DNA of 64,000 nucleotides, taken from JAFAXD01 sp963833605. GTDB lineage: Bacteria; Pseudomonadota; Alphaproteobacteria; Rhizobiales; Xanthobacteraceae. Under the pieces are notes generated by a model. That model worked only from the letters and a program-made list of their open reading frames with translations, had not been told where the DNA came from and made no database searches. Location of the stretch: positions 248,001 to 312,000 of the forward strand of contig CAWHYZ010000022.1 of assembly GCA_963833605.1 (NCBI GenBank). The letters are read 5' to 3'. Every line of letters begins with the position of its first letter. Positions within the stretch are counted from its first letter, which is position 1. Position numbers and translations under genes: made by a program. Positions 9,228-17,759 of this stretch are shown here, one piece after another.

Positions 9228-10229
9228 ATGTCGGTCTGGCCCACCATTGAGCGCTTCGTTGCCGAGCACGGCTCAGCCGTGCTGGTCACGCTCGCCGACG
9301 CCCAGGGCTCGAGCCCGCGCGAGGCGGGCGCCCGCATGGTGGTGCGGCCGGACGGCGGCTTTTCGGGGACCATCGGCGGCGGCGCGTTGGAATGGATCGC
9401 GCTTGCCGAGGCGCAGTCGATGTTGGCGCGCGGCGAGGACTTCCGCCGGCTCAGCAAAGCGCTCGGGCCCGATCTCGGGCAATGCTGCGGCGGGCGCGTG
9501 GTCGTGACCCTGGAGCGGTTTGATGCACGCGATCGCGCGAGCCTCGCCTCGCTGGCGCAGGCGGAGCGCGCAGGCGCGTTCGTCACGCTTGCATCCGCCG
9601 GCGCCGGGAGACCGGAGCGGCACGTCGCGACGCCCGGCGAAGTCGTCAAAGTCGGCAGCGACGCGCTGTACGCCAAGCTGCGCGACGGGCGCATCGTCGA
9701 GCGCTTCGGCCTGAACGTCACGCCGCTTTATCTGTTCGGTGCCGGCCACGTCGGCCGCGCGCTGGTGCTGGCGCTGGCGCCGCTGCCATTCGGCGTGACC
9801 TGGACCGACCCGCGTCCGAGCGCGTTTCCGCCGCACATTCCAGGCAACGTGACCCTCGTGGGCGACAGCGAGCCGGTCGAGGTGCTTGCGCGCGCACCGG
9901 ATAGCGCGCTGATTGCGATCATGACCCATAGTCATGCGCTCGATCTCGATCTCGCGGCGGCGGCGCTCAAGTCCAGGCGCTTTCCCTACGTCGGCCTGAT
10001 CGGCAGCGCGACCAAGCGTGCGCGCTTTGCCAGCACCATGGGCAAACTCGGCATTGCGAAAACGGACATCGATCGGCTGATCTGTCCGATCGGGCTCACT
10101 GACATTCGCGACAAAGCGCCGGCCGCAATCGCCGCCTCGATCGTGGCGCAGCTTCTGATCGTGCGCGAGCGCGGCGTCGTACCGCTGGCCGGCAAGGACC
10201 AGCAGACGAGCAGCAAGCGTCATGCTTGA
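9228..10229 (+). CDS. xdhC: Xanthine dehydrogenase accessory protein XdhC
   Basis: XdhC binds molybdenum cofactor, promotes its sulfuration and inserts it into XdhB. The 333-residue protein has the N-terminal XdhC/CoxI domain (LVTLADAQGSSPREAGARM and GTIGGGALEW), a CCGG segment, and a C-terminal Rossmann-like domain starting LYLFGAGHVGRAL near residue 165, with GLIGSATKRARF later. It begins 3 bases after the xdhB stop and overlaps the next gene, an ABC ATPase, by 8 bases. Its presence supports an active sulfurated-Moco enzyme in this operon. Confidence 0.94.
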   Translation: MSVWPTIERFVAEHGSAVLVTLADAQGSSPREAGARMVVRPDGGFSGTIGGGALEWIALAEAQSMLARGEDFRRLSKALGPDLGQCCGGRVVVTLERFDARDRASLASLAQAERAGAFVTLASAGAGRPERHVATPGEVVKVGSDALYAKLRDGRIVERFGLNVTPLYLFGAGHVGRALVLALAPLPFGVTWTDPRPSAFPPHIPGNVTLVGDSEPVEVLARAPDSALIAIMTHSHALDLDLAAAALKSRRFPYVGLIGSATKRARFASTMGKLGIAKTDIDRLICPIGLTDIRDKAPAAIAASIVAQLLIVRERGVVPLAGKDQQTSSKRHA

Positions 10230-11784
10230 TCAGATCGAGCCGCCAGCCGGCGCAGGGCCGCTTTTGCAGGCGATCGGCATCACCAAGCTCTACGGCAGCT
10301 TCGTTGCCAACGACCACATCGATCTCGATCTTCATCCGACGCAGATCCACGCGCTGCTGGGCGAAAACGGGGCCGGCAAATCGACGTTCGTGAAGATTGC
10401 CTATGGCCTCATTCAGCCCAACGAGGGTGAATTGCGCTGGCTCGGGCACAAGATCGTGCTGGCCGGACCGTCGCAGGCGCGCGCGCTCGGCGTCGGCATG
10501 GTGTTTCAGCACTTCTCGCTGTTCGAAAATCTCACTGTCGCCGAGAATGTCGCCCTCGGGTTGCCGGCGAGCGAATCCTTCGCGCAAGTATCGGCCGGGA
10601 TTGCCGACATCTCGCGCCGCTATGGCCTGCCGCTCGACCCGCGCCGGGAGGTGTGGCGGCTGTCGGTCGGAGAACGCCAGCGCATCGAGATCGTGCGCGC
10701 GCTGATGCAGAACCCGAAGCTGCTCATCCTCGACGAGCCGACCTCCGTGCTCACGCCGCAAGAGGCGGATCAATTGTTTGTCGTCCTGGAAAGTCTCAGG
10801 GCCGAAGGGCGGGCGATCCTCTACATCAGCCATAAGCTCGATGAGGTGAAGCGCCTGTGCGACACGGCGACCATCCTGCGGGGTGGCAAGAAGGTCGCGA
10901 CCTGCGATCCGCGGCGCGAAACGGCGGCATCGCTCGCCCGCATGATGGTCGGAAGCGAGATTGGCGAGGTGAAGAGCGCTGCCGGCGACAAGGCAACGCG
11001 GCCGCGCCTCGTGGTGCGCGACCTTTCGCTCACGCCCGATGATCCGCATGGAATTCGCCTCGATCGCATTTCGCTCGAGGTGCGCGGGGCCGAAATCGTC
11101 GGCATTGCCGGGGTCGCCGGCAACGGACAGGACGAACTGTTCGGGGCGCTGTCGGGCGAACGGCTCGCCGCCGGCGACGGCGCAATCGTCATCGACGGCC
11201 GGGCCGCCGGCCGGCTCTCGATCACGCGGCGGCGCCGGCTCGGTGCCGCGTTCGTCCCCGAGGAACGGCTCGGCCATGCCACGGCGCCGCGCATGACGCT
11301 GTCGGACAACGCCTTGCTGACCGGCCACGCCGTCGGCATGACCCACGATGGATTCATCGATCGGGCGGCGGCGCTCAAGGTGGTCGATGCGGCCACGCAG
11401 AAATTCGACATCCGCACCGCCAAACGCGACCCGGAAGCCGCAAGCCTGTCCGGCGGCAACCTGCAGAAATTCGTGGTCGGCCGCGAGATCCTGCGCGAGC
11501 CGGGCGTGCTGGTGGTGAGCCAGCCGACCTGGGGCGTCGACGCCGGCGCGGCGGCGGTGATCCGCCAGGCGCTGATCGATCTCGCCGCCCGCGGCGCGGC
11601 CGTGCTGGTCATCAGCCAGGACCTGGACGAGCTTCTGGAGGTCGCCGACCGTATCGCAGTCATTTTCGCGGGCCGGCTCTCGGTGCCGATCGATTCCAAA
11701 ATGGCTGATCGCGAGCATATCGGTTTGCTGATGGGCGGCAGTTCGGCGCAAGCCAAGGAATTGAGCCATGCGGTTGGTGCTTGA
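10222..11784 (+). CDS. BMP-type nucleoside/purine ABC importer, double ATPase subunit
   Basis: This 520-residue protein contains two ABC domains in tandem. The first has Walker A GENGAGKST, a Q-loop, signature LSVGERQR and Walker B LLILDEPTS. The second is degenerate, with GVAGNGQDE in place of Walker A, signature LSGGNLQK and LVVSQPTWGVD in place of Walker B. That asymmetry is typical of YufO/RbsA-like ATPases. It overlaps xdhC and the following permease. Known relatives power uptake of nucleosides or purine bases, which fits the co-transcribed xanthine dehydrogenase. Confidence 0.92.
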   Translation: MLDQIEPPAGAGPLLQAIGITKLYGSFVANDHIDLDLHPTQIHALLGENGAGKSTFVKIAYGLIQPNEGELRWLGHKIVLAGPSQARALGVGMVFQHFSLFENLTVAENVALGLPASESFAQVSAGIADISRRYGLPLDPRREVWRLSVGERQRIEIVRALMQNPKLLILDEPTSVLTPQEADQLFVVLESLRAEGRAILYISHKLDEVKRLCDTATILRGGKKVATCDPRRETAASLARMMVGSEIGEVKSAAGDKATRPRLVVRDLSLTPDDPHGIRLDRISLEVRGAEIVGIAGVAGNGQDELFGALSGERLAAGDGAIVIDGRAAGRLSITRRRRLGAAFVPEERLGHATAPRMTLSDNALLTGHAVGMTHDGFIDRAAALKVVDAATQKFDIRTAKRDPEAASLSGGNLQKFVVGREILREPGVLVVSQPTWGVDAGAAAVIRQALIDLAARGAAVLVISQDLDELLEVADRIAVIFAGRLSVPIDSKMADREHIGLLMGGSSAQAKELSHAVGA

Positions 11785-12856
11785 GCCGCGCCTCGAGCGG
11801 TCGATTACCGCCGCCATTGCGTCGCCGCTGATCGCCGTTGGCCTGACTTTGGTCACCATGAGCATCCTTTTTGCATTGCTCGGCAAGAACCCACTCAACG
11901 CGCTCTCGGTCTACTTCCTGCATCCGCTCACCGATTCCTATTCGTTGCAAGAGACCGCCGTGAAGGCGACGCCGCTGGTGATGATCGCCATTGGTCTCTC
12001 GCTCTGCTACATCGCCAACGTCTGGAACATCGGCGCCGAAGGCCAATTCGTGTTCGGCGCCATCGCGGGCAGCTATATAGCGGTCAAGACCCAAGGCACC
12101 GGCGCCGGCGCCTGGGTGTTGCCCGCAATGCTCGTACTCGGTGCCGTCGCCGGCGCCCTCTACGCGCTCATCCCGGCGCTGTGCAAAGTGCGCTTCGGTG
12201 CGAGCGAGATCCTGGTCAGCTTGATGCTGGTCTATGTCGCCGACCTGCTGCTCGATTACCTGGTGCGCGGGCCGTGGCGCGATCCGCACGGCTACAATTT
12301 CCCGACCACCGCCGAGTTCGATCCGGTCGCGACCGTGCCGATTCTGATCGAAGGCAGCCGCCTGCACATTGGCGCAATGATCGCACTCGTCGTGGTGGCG
12401 ATCGCCTGGACCGTTCTTGGACGCACGATCAAAGGCTTCGAGATCAAGGTCGTGGGCGCGGCGCCAAAAGCGGCGCGCTTCGCCGGCTTCGACGCCGACA
12501 GGCTGGTGCTGTTCACGTTTGCGGTCTCGGGCGCACTCGCGGGGCTCGCGGGCATTATCGAGGTGGCAGGCCCGGTCGGTCACCTGCAGCCAGGTTTTTC
12601 GCCTGGCTATGGGTTTACGGCGATCATCGTCGCGTTTCTGGGCAGGCTCAACCCGGTCGGCATTCTGATTGCCGGCCTGTTCCTGGCGCTCACCTTCATC
12701 GGCGGCGAGCAGGCGCAGATCTCGCTCAAAGTGCCGCTCGACCTGACCAAGGTGTTTCAGGGCATCCTGCTGTTCTTCGTGCTCGCGTGCGATTCGCTCA
12801 TTCTCTACCGCATTCGTCTCATCACCACCCGCAGGGCAGCCGATGGGATTGTTTGA
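11768..12856 (+). CDS. BMP-type ABC importer permease 1
   Basis: This 362-residue polytopic membrane protein belongs to the BPD_transp_2 family. It has about ten hydrophobic segments and the conserved WNIGAEGQFVFGAI element near residue 80, which contacts the ATPase, plus GFSPGYGFTAIIVAFLGRLNP near the C-terminus. It resembles the larger permease of YufP-type nucleoside importers. It overlaps the ATPase gene by 17 bases and the next permease by a TTGA start/stop overlap. Confidence 0.92.
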   Translation: MRLVLEPRLERSITAAIASPLIAVGLTLVTMSILFALLGKNPLNALSVYFLHPLTDSYSLQETAVKATPLVMIAIGLSLCYIANVWNIGAEGQFVFGAIAGSYIAVKTQGTGAGAWVLPAMLVLGAVAGALYALIPALCKVRFGASEILVSLMLVYVADLLLDYLVRGPWRDPHGYNFPTTAEFDPVATVPILIEGSRLHIGAMIALVVVAIAWTVLGRTIKGFEIKVVGAAPKAARFAGFDADRLVLFTFAVSGALAGLAGIIEVAGPVGHLQPGFSPGYGFTAIIVAFLGRLNPVGILIAGLFLALTFIGGEQAQISLKVPLDLTKVFQGILLFFVLACDSLILYRIRLITTRRAADGIV

Positions 12857-13779
12857 ACGTCAATTTGTTGCAGGCCATTGTTCTGTCGGTGATCGTCGCC
12901 TCGACGCCGCTGCTGCTGGCGGCGTCCGGCGAGTTGGTGGTCGAGCGCGCTGGCGTGCTCAACCTCGGCGTTGAGGGCATGATGATCATGGGGGCAGTGT
13001 GCGGCTTTGCGGGCGCGCACCTGACCGGATCGACCTTGCTGGGAACGCTCGCCGGCATCCTGGCGGGCGTTGCGATGGCGGCGGTATTTGCTGCACTGAC
13101 CCTCGGGCTCGCTGTCAACCAGGTCGCGACCGGGCTGGCGCTCACCATTTTCGGGCTTGGCCTGTCGGGCCTGATCGGCGCGGGCTTCGTCGGACAGAGG
13201 ATCACGCGCGCACCACAATTGTTCATCCCGGTGCTGAGCGATCTGCCGTTCGTCGGTCCCATTCTGTTTGGCCAGGATGCATTCGTGTACTTCTCGATTG
13301 CGCTCGTCGTCGGCATCTGGTGGTTCCTCTATTCGACACGGCCCGGACTGGTACTGCGCGCGATCGGCGACAACCACGCCTCGGCTCACGCCCTCGGCTA
13401 TCCGGTGCTGCGGTTGCGCGCCGCTGCCGTACTTTTCGGGGGCGCCTGCGCGGGGCTTGCCGGCGCCTATTTGTCGCTCGCCTACACCCCGTTCTTCATC
13501 GCCGGGATGACCGCCGGGCGCGGCTGGATCGCGCTCGCGCTTGTCGTGTTCGCATCCTGGCGGCCCGGGCGACTGGCGGCGGGCGCGTATCTCTTCGGCG
13601 CCGTGACCATCCTGCAGCTGCACGCGCAGGGCGCTGGTCTTGGCATCCCGCCACAGCTGATGTCATCCTTGCCCTATCTCGCGACCATCATCGTGCTGGT
13701 CGCAATTTCACGCGCCCGCGGCACTGCCGGGTCGGCCGCGCCCGCGTCGCTGGGTCTGGCATTTGTGCCGGATCGTTGA
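12853..13779 (+). CDS. BMP-type ABC importer permease 2
   Basis: This is the second permease (308 residues), of the YufQ type, with the matching ERAGVLNLGVEGMMIMGA segment near residue 35 and SLAYTPFFIAGMTAGRGWIALA near residue 210. The start is a TTG at 12853 that shares TTGA with the stop of the preceding permease. The longer frame from 12181 is unrelated read-in from within permease 1. It should form a heterodimeric channel with the preceding permease. It is followed after about 77 bases by the binding-protein gene. Confidence 0.88.
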   Translation: MNVNLLQAIVLSVIVASTPLLLAASGELVVERAGVLNLGVEGMMIMGAVCGFAGAHLTGSTLLGTLAGILAGVAMAAVFAALTLGLAVNQVATGLALTIFGLGLSGLIGAGFVGQRITRAPQLFIPVLSDLPFVGPILFGQDAFVYFSIALVVGIWWFLYSTRPGLVLRAIGDNHASAHALGYPVLRLRAAAVLFGGACAGLAGAYLSLAYTPFFIAGMTAGRGWIALALVVFASWRPGRLAAGAYLFGAVTILQLHAQGAGLGIPPQLMSSLPYLATIIVLVAISRARGTAGSAAPASLGLAFVPDR

Positions 13780-13856
13780 AAACTCCAAGCGCGCGCAGGA
13801 CGGCGGTGCGCCTTTGGGGGATAATGAGCCAGCCCGTCGAAATCCGGAGGTTTGCC

Positions 13857-14924
13857 ATGAAGAGACTGGTCATCGCCGCCGCCGCCGTCATCGCGCTCAG
13901 CGCGTCCGCCGCGGCCCAGGAAAAGCTGAAGGTCGGCTGGATCTACGTCGGTCCGGTCGGTGATTTCGGCTGGACGTATCAGCATGAAGTGGGCCGCCAG
14001 GCGGTGGTGAAGGCGCTCGGCGACAAGGTGGACACCACCTATCTGGAGAACGTCAGCGAAGGCCCCGATGCCGAGCGTTCGATCGAACAACTGGCGCGCT
14101 CCGGGCACAAGCTGATCTTCACCACCTCGTTCGGATTCATGGACGCGACCGTAAAGGTCGCCAAGAAGTATCCCAACATCTTTTTCGAACACGCCACCGG
14201 TTACAAGCGCGAGAAGAATCTCGCGACCTACTCGGCGCGCTTCTATGAGGGCCGCACGATCCAGGGGCTGATCGCCGCCAAGATGTCGAAGTCCGGCATC
14301 CTGGGCTACATCGTGTCGGTACCGATTCCGGAAGTGATCTCCGGCATAAACGCCACGATGCTGGCGGCCCAGACCATCAATCCGAACATCAAGGTGAAGA
14401 TCATCTGGGTCGGCGAGTGGTTCAACCCGGGCAAGGAGGCGGCCGCCGCCCAAGCGTTGATCGATCAGGGCGCCGACGTGCTCATGCAGCACACCGACAG
14501 CGCGGCCGCCGTGGAGACCGCCGCCAAGCGCGGCATTCCCGCCTTCGGGCAGGATTCCGACATGATCAAATTCGGTCCCAAGACCCAGCTGACCGCGATC
14601 GTCAACAACTGGGGCCCTTATTACATTGAACGCACCAAGCTCGTGCTCGACGGCAAATGGACATCGGGCGACGTTTGGGGCGGGCTCAAGTCCGGAATGG
14701 TGACGATGGCGCCCTACACCAACATGCCTGATGGCGTGAAGAAGGCGGCGGAGGACGCGCAAGCCGCCATCGCTGCGGGCAAACTCTACCCGTTCAAGTG
14801 TCCGGTCGTCGCCCAGGACGGCAAGACCGTCGAGTGCAAGGGCGGCGCCACGCTCGACGACGGCCAGATCCTCGGCATGAACTATTACGTCAAAGGCGTG
14901 GACGACAAAGTTCCCGGCAAGTGA
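13857..14924 (+). CDS. BMP-family ABC transporter substrate-binding protein
   Basis: This 355-residue periplasmic receptor of the BMP/PnrA/Med family has a signal peptide ending ASAAAQ and starts KLKVGWIYVGPVGDFGWTYQHEVGR, a standard BMP opening. IGFMDAT-like and HTDSAAAVETA segments line the ligand cleft. The ATG at 13857 has a GGAGG site at 13846-13850; the open frame from 12999 is a false extension. The family binds purine nucleosides or bases, and the gene closes the xdhABC-importer operon, just before a strong terminator. The ligand is probably a purine such as hypoxanthine, xanthine or a nucleoside. Confidence 0.93.
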   Translation: MKRLVIAAAAVIALSASAAAQEKLKVGWIYVGPVGDFGWTYQHEVGRQAVVKALGDKVDTTYLENVSEGPDAERSIEQLARSGHKLIFTTSFGFMDATVKVAKKYPNIFFEHATGYKREKNLATYSARFYEGRTIQGLIAAKMSKSGILGYIVSVPIPEVISGINATMLAAQTINPNIKVKIIWVGEWFNPGKEAAAAQALIDQGADVLMQHTDSAAAVETAAKRGIPAFGQDSDMIKFGPKTQLTAIVNNWGPYYIERTKLVLDGKWTSGDVWGGLKSGMVTMAPYTNMPDGVKKAAEDAQAAIAAGKLYPFKCPVVAQDGKTVECKGGATLDDGQILGMNYYVKGVDDKVPGK

Positions 14925-14969
14925 ACGGTAACTTGTAGTCCAAGCTCGACGCTGGCGATATCGGGCGCT

Positions 14970-15008
14970 GCGCCCCGGGCCGATCGGTCCCGGGGCGCGT
15001 CGTTTTTC
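14970..15008 (+). terminator. Intrinsic terminator of the xdh-BMP operon
   Basis: A perfect 10-bp GC stem (GCGCCCCGGG at 14970-14979 pairing with CCCGGGGCGC at 14989-14998) with a 9-base loop is followed four bases later by TTTTT at 15003-15007. It lies 46 bases after the stop codon of the binding-protein gene and should end the seven-gene transcript. Confidence 0.85.
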
Positions 15009-15151
15009 ATCGGGTTCGGGTGCGTTGCCGCTGCGGGGGATTGTGGCAAACGCAGCAAAAATACACGGTTTAGTCATAAATTCATCACCGTTTGAAAGTT
15101 TGAATTTGAGGAGGGGACTGGTTCGGACGGGATCATGGGGCGACGACGGGG

Positions 15152-15838
15152 ATGGGGCGGGCAATCGTAATCAAAGTCATTCGCATATCGGCGTGCCTGA
15201 TTGGCATTGGCGTTGGCGGAACCGTGTGTCTTGGCGTCGGCTGGGCCGTGGGCGAGTACCTGCACGCCAAGCTGTCGCGTCCCGAAAAGGCGACGGCGCA
15301 AGCCCTCGCAACGCGGTTTCCGGAGGCGCGTGGCTCCAATACGTCGCAGCGCCCGAGCGCTCTGCTGACGGGACTCCTGCAGGCCAAGGAGCAGCAGGTC
15401 GCGTTGTTTGCGGCCAGTTCGACGGAACCGGAAAAGATCGCCGATCCGGCGCCCTCGTCGGCGCCGGTGATGATCAACCCACGGCCCGTTTCTGAGGCTC
15501 CCAAGCCCGCCGTCGCGGCCCGCCGCGCCCGGCCGAACGCGTTGTTCGACGACGCTCAGATCGCGGTCATCAAGAAGCGGTTCAATCTGACCCCCAGCCA
15601 GGAGCGGTTGTGGCCGGCGGTCGAAGCCGAGTTGCGCAAGCTCGCGTTGACGCAGCCGCCGCAACAGCACCGCGCCAAAGGCAAGACCAAGCTGCCTCCG
15701 ACCCTCGAACTCAGCACTGCCGAGGTGGAACGGCTGAAGAGCGCGGCAACACCGTTGATCATGAGCTTCAACAGCGATCAGAGGGAAGAGCTGCGCACCA
15801 TGGCGCGCATCACCGGGCTGGAGAAATTCGCTCCGTAG
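15152..15838 (+). CDS. Membrane-anchored LTxxQ-like protein of unknown function
   Basis: This 228-residue protein has one N-terminal hydrophobic segment (residues about 8-35, VIRISACLIGIGVGGTVCLG), a low-complexity Ala/Pro linker, and a C-terminal helical part with KKRFNLTPSQERLWPAVEAE. The last motif resembles the LTxxQ motif of Spy/CpxP-like periplasmic proteins and rhizobial relatives with LTPxQ-x3-WP. It is probably anchored in the inner membrane with a periplasmic helical domain, perhaps in envelope stress. It stands alone between the xdh terminator and the TRAP operon. The family assignment is tentative. Confidence 0.65.
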   Translation: MGRAIVIKVIRISACLIGIGVGGTVCLGVGWAVGEYLHAKLSRPEKATAQALATRFPEARGSNTSQRPSALLTGLLQAKEQQVALFAASSTEPEKIADPAPSSAPVMINPRPVSEAPKPAVAARRARPNALFDDAQIAVIKKRFNLTPSQERLWPAVEAELRKLALTQPPQQHRAKGKTKLPPTLELSTAEVERLKSAATPLIMSFNSDQREELRTMARITGLEKFAP

Positions 15839-16105
15839 GTTGAGCGCCCGCGGCACGTCGGTGACGGCCGCACGGTGGACCCGATCCAAAGCTTCGACGT
15901 GCTGGTGGCCGGCGATGGCAACACGCGCCAGGCCCGCCACATACGCCGTGTCGAGGACGCGGCGGCAATCAACCAGTGACCGCCTGCCGCAGGCACCCGC
16001 ACGGCCCACCAATTCATCTTGAAACGTCAGCGCTCTAGTGTCACCGTGCCGGTCGAACAACCGGAACGGCCGAATCCGGGACTTTGGATTGGGAGGACAC
16101 AATCG

Positions 16106-17116
16106 ATGCGTAAATGGCTTCTGGCCGCGGTCGCGGCTGCCGTCTTCGTTGCCCCGGGCGCTGCGCTCGCCCAGCAGCAACCGATCACCATCAAATTCAG
16201 CCACGTCGTTTCGCCCGACGCCCCCAAGGGCAAGGCCGCGGTGAAATTCAAGGAGCTCGCCGAGGCCTATACCAACGGCAAGGTGAAGGTCGAAGTCTAC
16301 CCCAACTCCTCGCTCTACAAGGACAAGGAGGAGCTCGAGGCGCTGCAGCTCGGCTCGGTACAGGTGCTCGCGCCGTCGATTTCCAAATTCGGGCCGCTCG
16401 GGGTCAAGGAATTCGACGTCTTCGATCTTCCGTTCCTGATGAGTGACGACGCCCGCGCGCGTCAAATGTACGCAAGCCCGATGATGGCGGAGCTGAACAA
16501 GAAACTCGAGACCAAGGGCGTCTTGCCGCTCGCCTATTGGGACAACGGCGCGCACGTCTACACCTGCAACAAGCCGCTCATCATGCCCGACGATTTCCGC
16601 GGCCTGAAGATGCGAATCCAGGGATCCAAGGTGCTCGACGCGGCGACGCGGGAGCTCGGCGCCCTGCCGCAGATCATGGCGTTCTCCGAGCTTTACCAGG
16701 CGTTGCAGACCGGGGTTGTCGACGGCGAAGACAACGTGCCGTCCAACATCCTGACCCAGAAATTCTATGAAGTGCAGAAACACCTCACCGTCTCCCATCA
16801 TGGGCGGCTGACTTACGCGCTGATCGTGAACAAGAAATTCTGGGACGGACTCCCGGAGGACGTTCGCGCGCCGCTCGCGCGTGCCGTCACGGAGACGACC
16901 GACTTTTTCAACAGCACGGCGGCCAAAGACAACGCCGACGCGCTGGAGAAGATCAGGGCGTCCGGCAAGATCCAGGTTCACGACCTTACGAACGAGCAGC
17001 GCAAAGCCTGGATTGCCAAGCTGATGCCGGTCCATACCGAAATGCAGAGCCGTTTCGGCAAGGACTTCATCGAGAAGATTTACAAAGCCTCAGGCTTTAC
17101 GCCTCCGTCGAGTTGA
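16106..17116 (+). CDS. dctP: TRAP transporter solute receptor, DctP family
   Basis: This is the periplasmic receptor of a TRAP carboxylate transporter (336 residues). It has a signal peptide ending AALAQ, then ITIKFSHVVSPDAPKGKAA, FDVFDLPFL, a KMRIQGSKV segment carrying the conserved ligand-binding arginine, and ALQTGVVDGEDN, all DctP landmarks. The ATG at 16106 follows a GGGAGG site at 16091-16096; the frame opens earlier at 16019 without support. It forms a three-gene operon with dctQ and dctM. The ligand is probably a C4-dicarboxylate or a similar organic acid. Confidence 0.93.
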   Translation: MRKWLLAAVAAAVFVAPGAALAQQQPITIKFSHVVSPDAPKGKAAVKFKELAEAYTNGKVKVEVYPNSSLYKDKEELEALQLGSVQVLAPSISKFGPLGVKEFDVFDLPFLMSDDARARQMYASPMMAELNKKLETKGVLPLAYWDNGAHVYTCNKPLIMPDDFRGLKMRIQGSKVLDAATRELGALPQIMAFSELYQALQTGVVDGEDNVPSNILTQKFYEVQKHLTVSHHGRLTYALIVNKKFWDGLPEDVRAPLARAVTETTDFFNSTAAKDNADALEKIRASGKIQVHDLTNEQRKAWIAKLMPVHTEMQSRFGKDFIEKIYKASGFTPPSS

Positions 17117-17129
17117 GCGACCTCGCCTC

Positions 17130-17759
17130 GTGCTCGATCGCGTCCTTGACCGGCTCGAGGAGTGGCTGATCACCACTCTGATGGCGGCTGCGACGGTCCT
17201 CACCTTCGTGGCCGTGGTGCATCGCTACGGGGCGAGCAATGCGGTCGTCTTCAGTGTCTGGGCGAAGGCACAAGGTTTCGTTGGGCTGAGCCTGACGGCT
17301 GATTGGGCCTACAGATACCTGGCGGCCATCAACCTCTCCTGGGCGCAGGAACTCGCGACCTACATGTTTGTATGGATGGCGAAGTTCGGCGCCGCCCTCG
17401 GCGTCCGCATCGGCATCCATGTCGGGGTCGACGTGTTGGTCGACCGGCTTGACCCGCCGGCGCGCCGCCCAGTCGTTGTATTCGCGCTCCTGTGCGGCGC
17501 TCTGTTTACGGGCGTCATTGGAACTTTGGGCGCGGTCTATGTCTACGAGCTCGACCCTGATCAAGTCTCGCCGGAACTCGAGTGGCCGAGTTGGATGATC
17601 TATCTGTGCATTCCGCTTGGCTCCTATCTCATGTGCTTTCGCTTCCTTCAGGTCGCCTGGCGCTTCCTGCGCACTGGCTTCCTGCCCCACCACGGGCATG
17701 CGGAGGGTATTGAATACGAGGGCGAGCCCGAGATTCGCGCAGTGGAGCCGGCCCGGTGA
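17130..17759 (+). CDS. dctQ: TRAP transporter small permease, DctQ family
   Basis: This four-helix small membrane subunit has 209 residues and begins with GTG at 17130, only 13 bases after dctP. It shows the SWAQELATYMFVWMAKFGAALGVR core with the conserved WxxE and an arginine at the cytoplasmic end. It is somewhat longer than usual because of an insertion of roughly 40 residues between the first and second helices (about residues 38-70). Its stop overlaps the dctM start in GTGA. With DctM it forms the sodium-coupled transporter. Confidence 0.88.
   Translation: MLDRVLDRLEEWLITTLMAAATVLTFVAVVHRYGASNAVVFSVWAKAQGFVGLSLTADWAYRYLAAINLSWAQELATYMFVWMAKFGAALGVRIGIHVGVDVLVDRLDPPARRPVVVFALLCGALFTGVIGTLGAVYVYELDPDQVSPELEWPSWMIYLCIPLGSYLMCFRFLQVAWRFLRTGFLPHHGHAEGIEYEGEPEIRAVEPAR

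Noticed and set aside
9056..9721. A minus-strand frame across the xdhB-xdhC junction
   Set aside because: It is antisense to two well-supported genes and rich in Ser/Arg/Pro with no domain.
10096..11898. A 600-codon open frame on the minus strand
   Set aside because: It lies opposite the double ATPase gene and xdhC, has no domain or sensible composition (rich in Arg, His, Asp), and is caused by GC-rich codon use on the other strand.
15074..17035. A 653-codon minus-strand frame opposite the dctP gene
   Set aside because: It is antisense to a well-supported TRAP gene and shows no family similarity.
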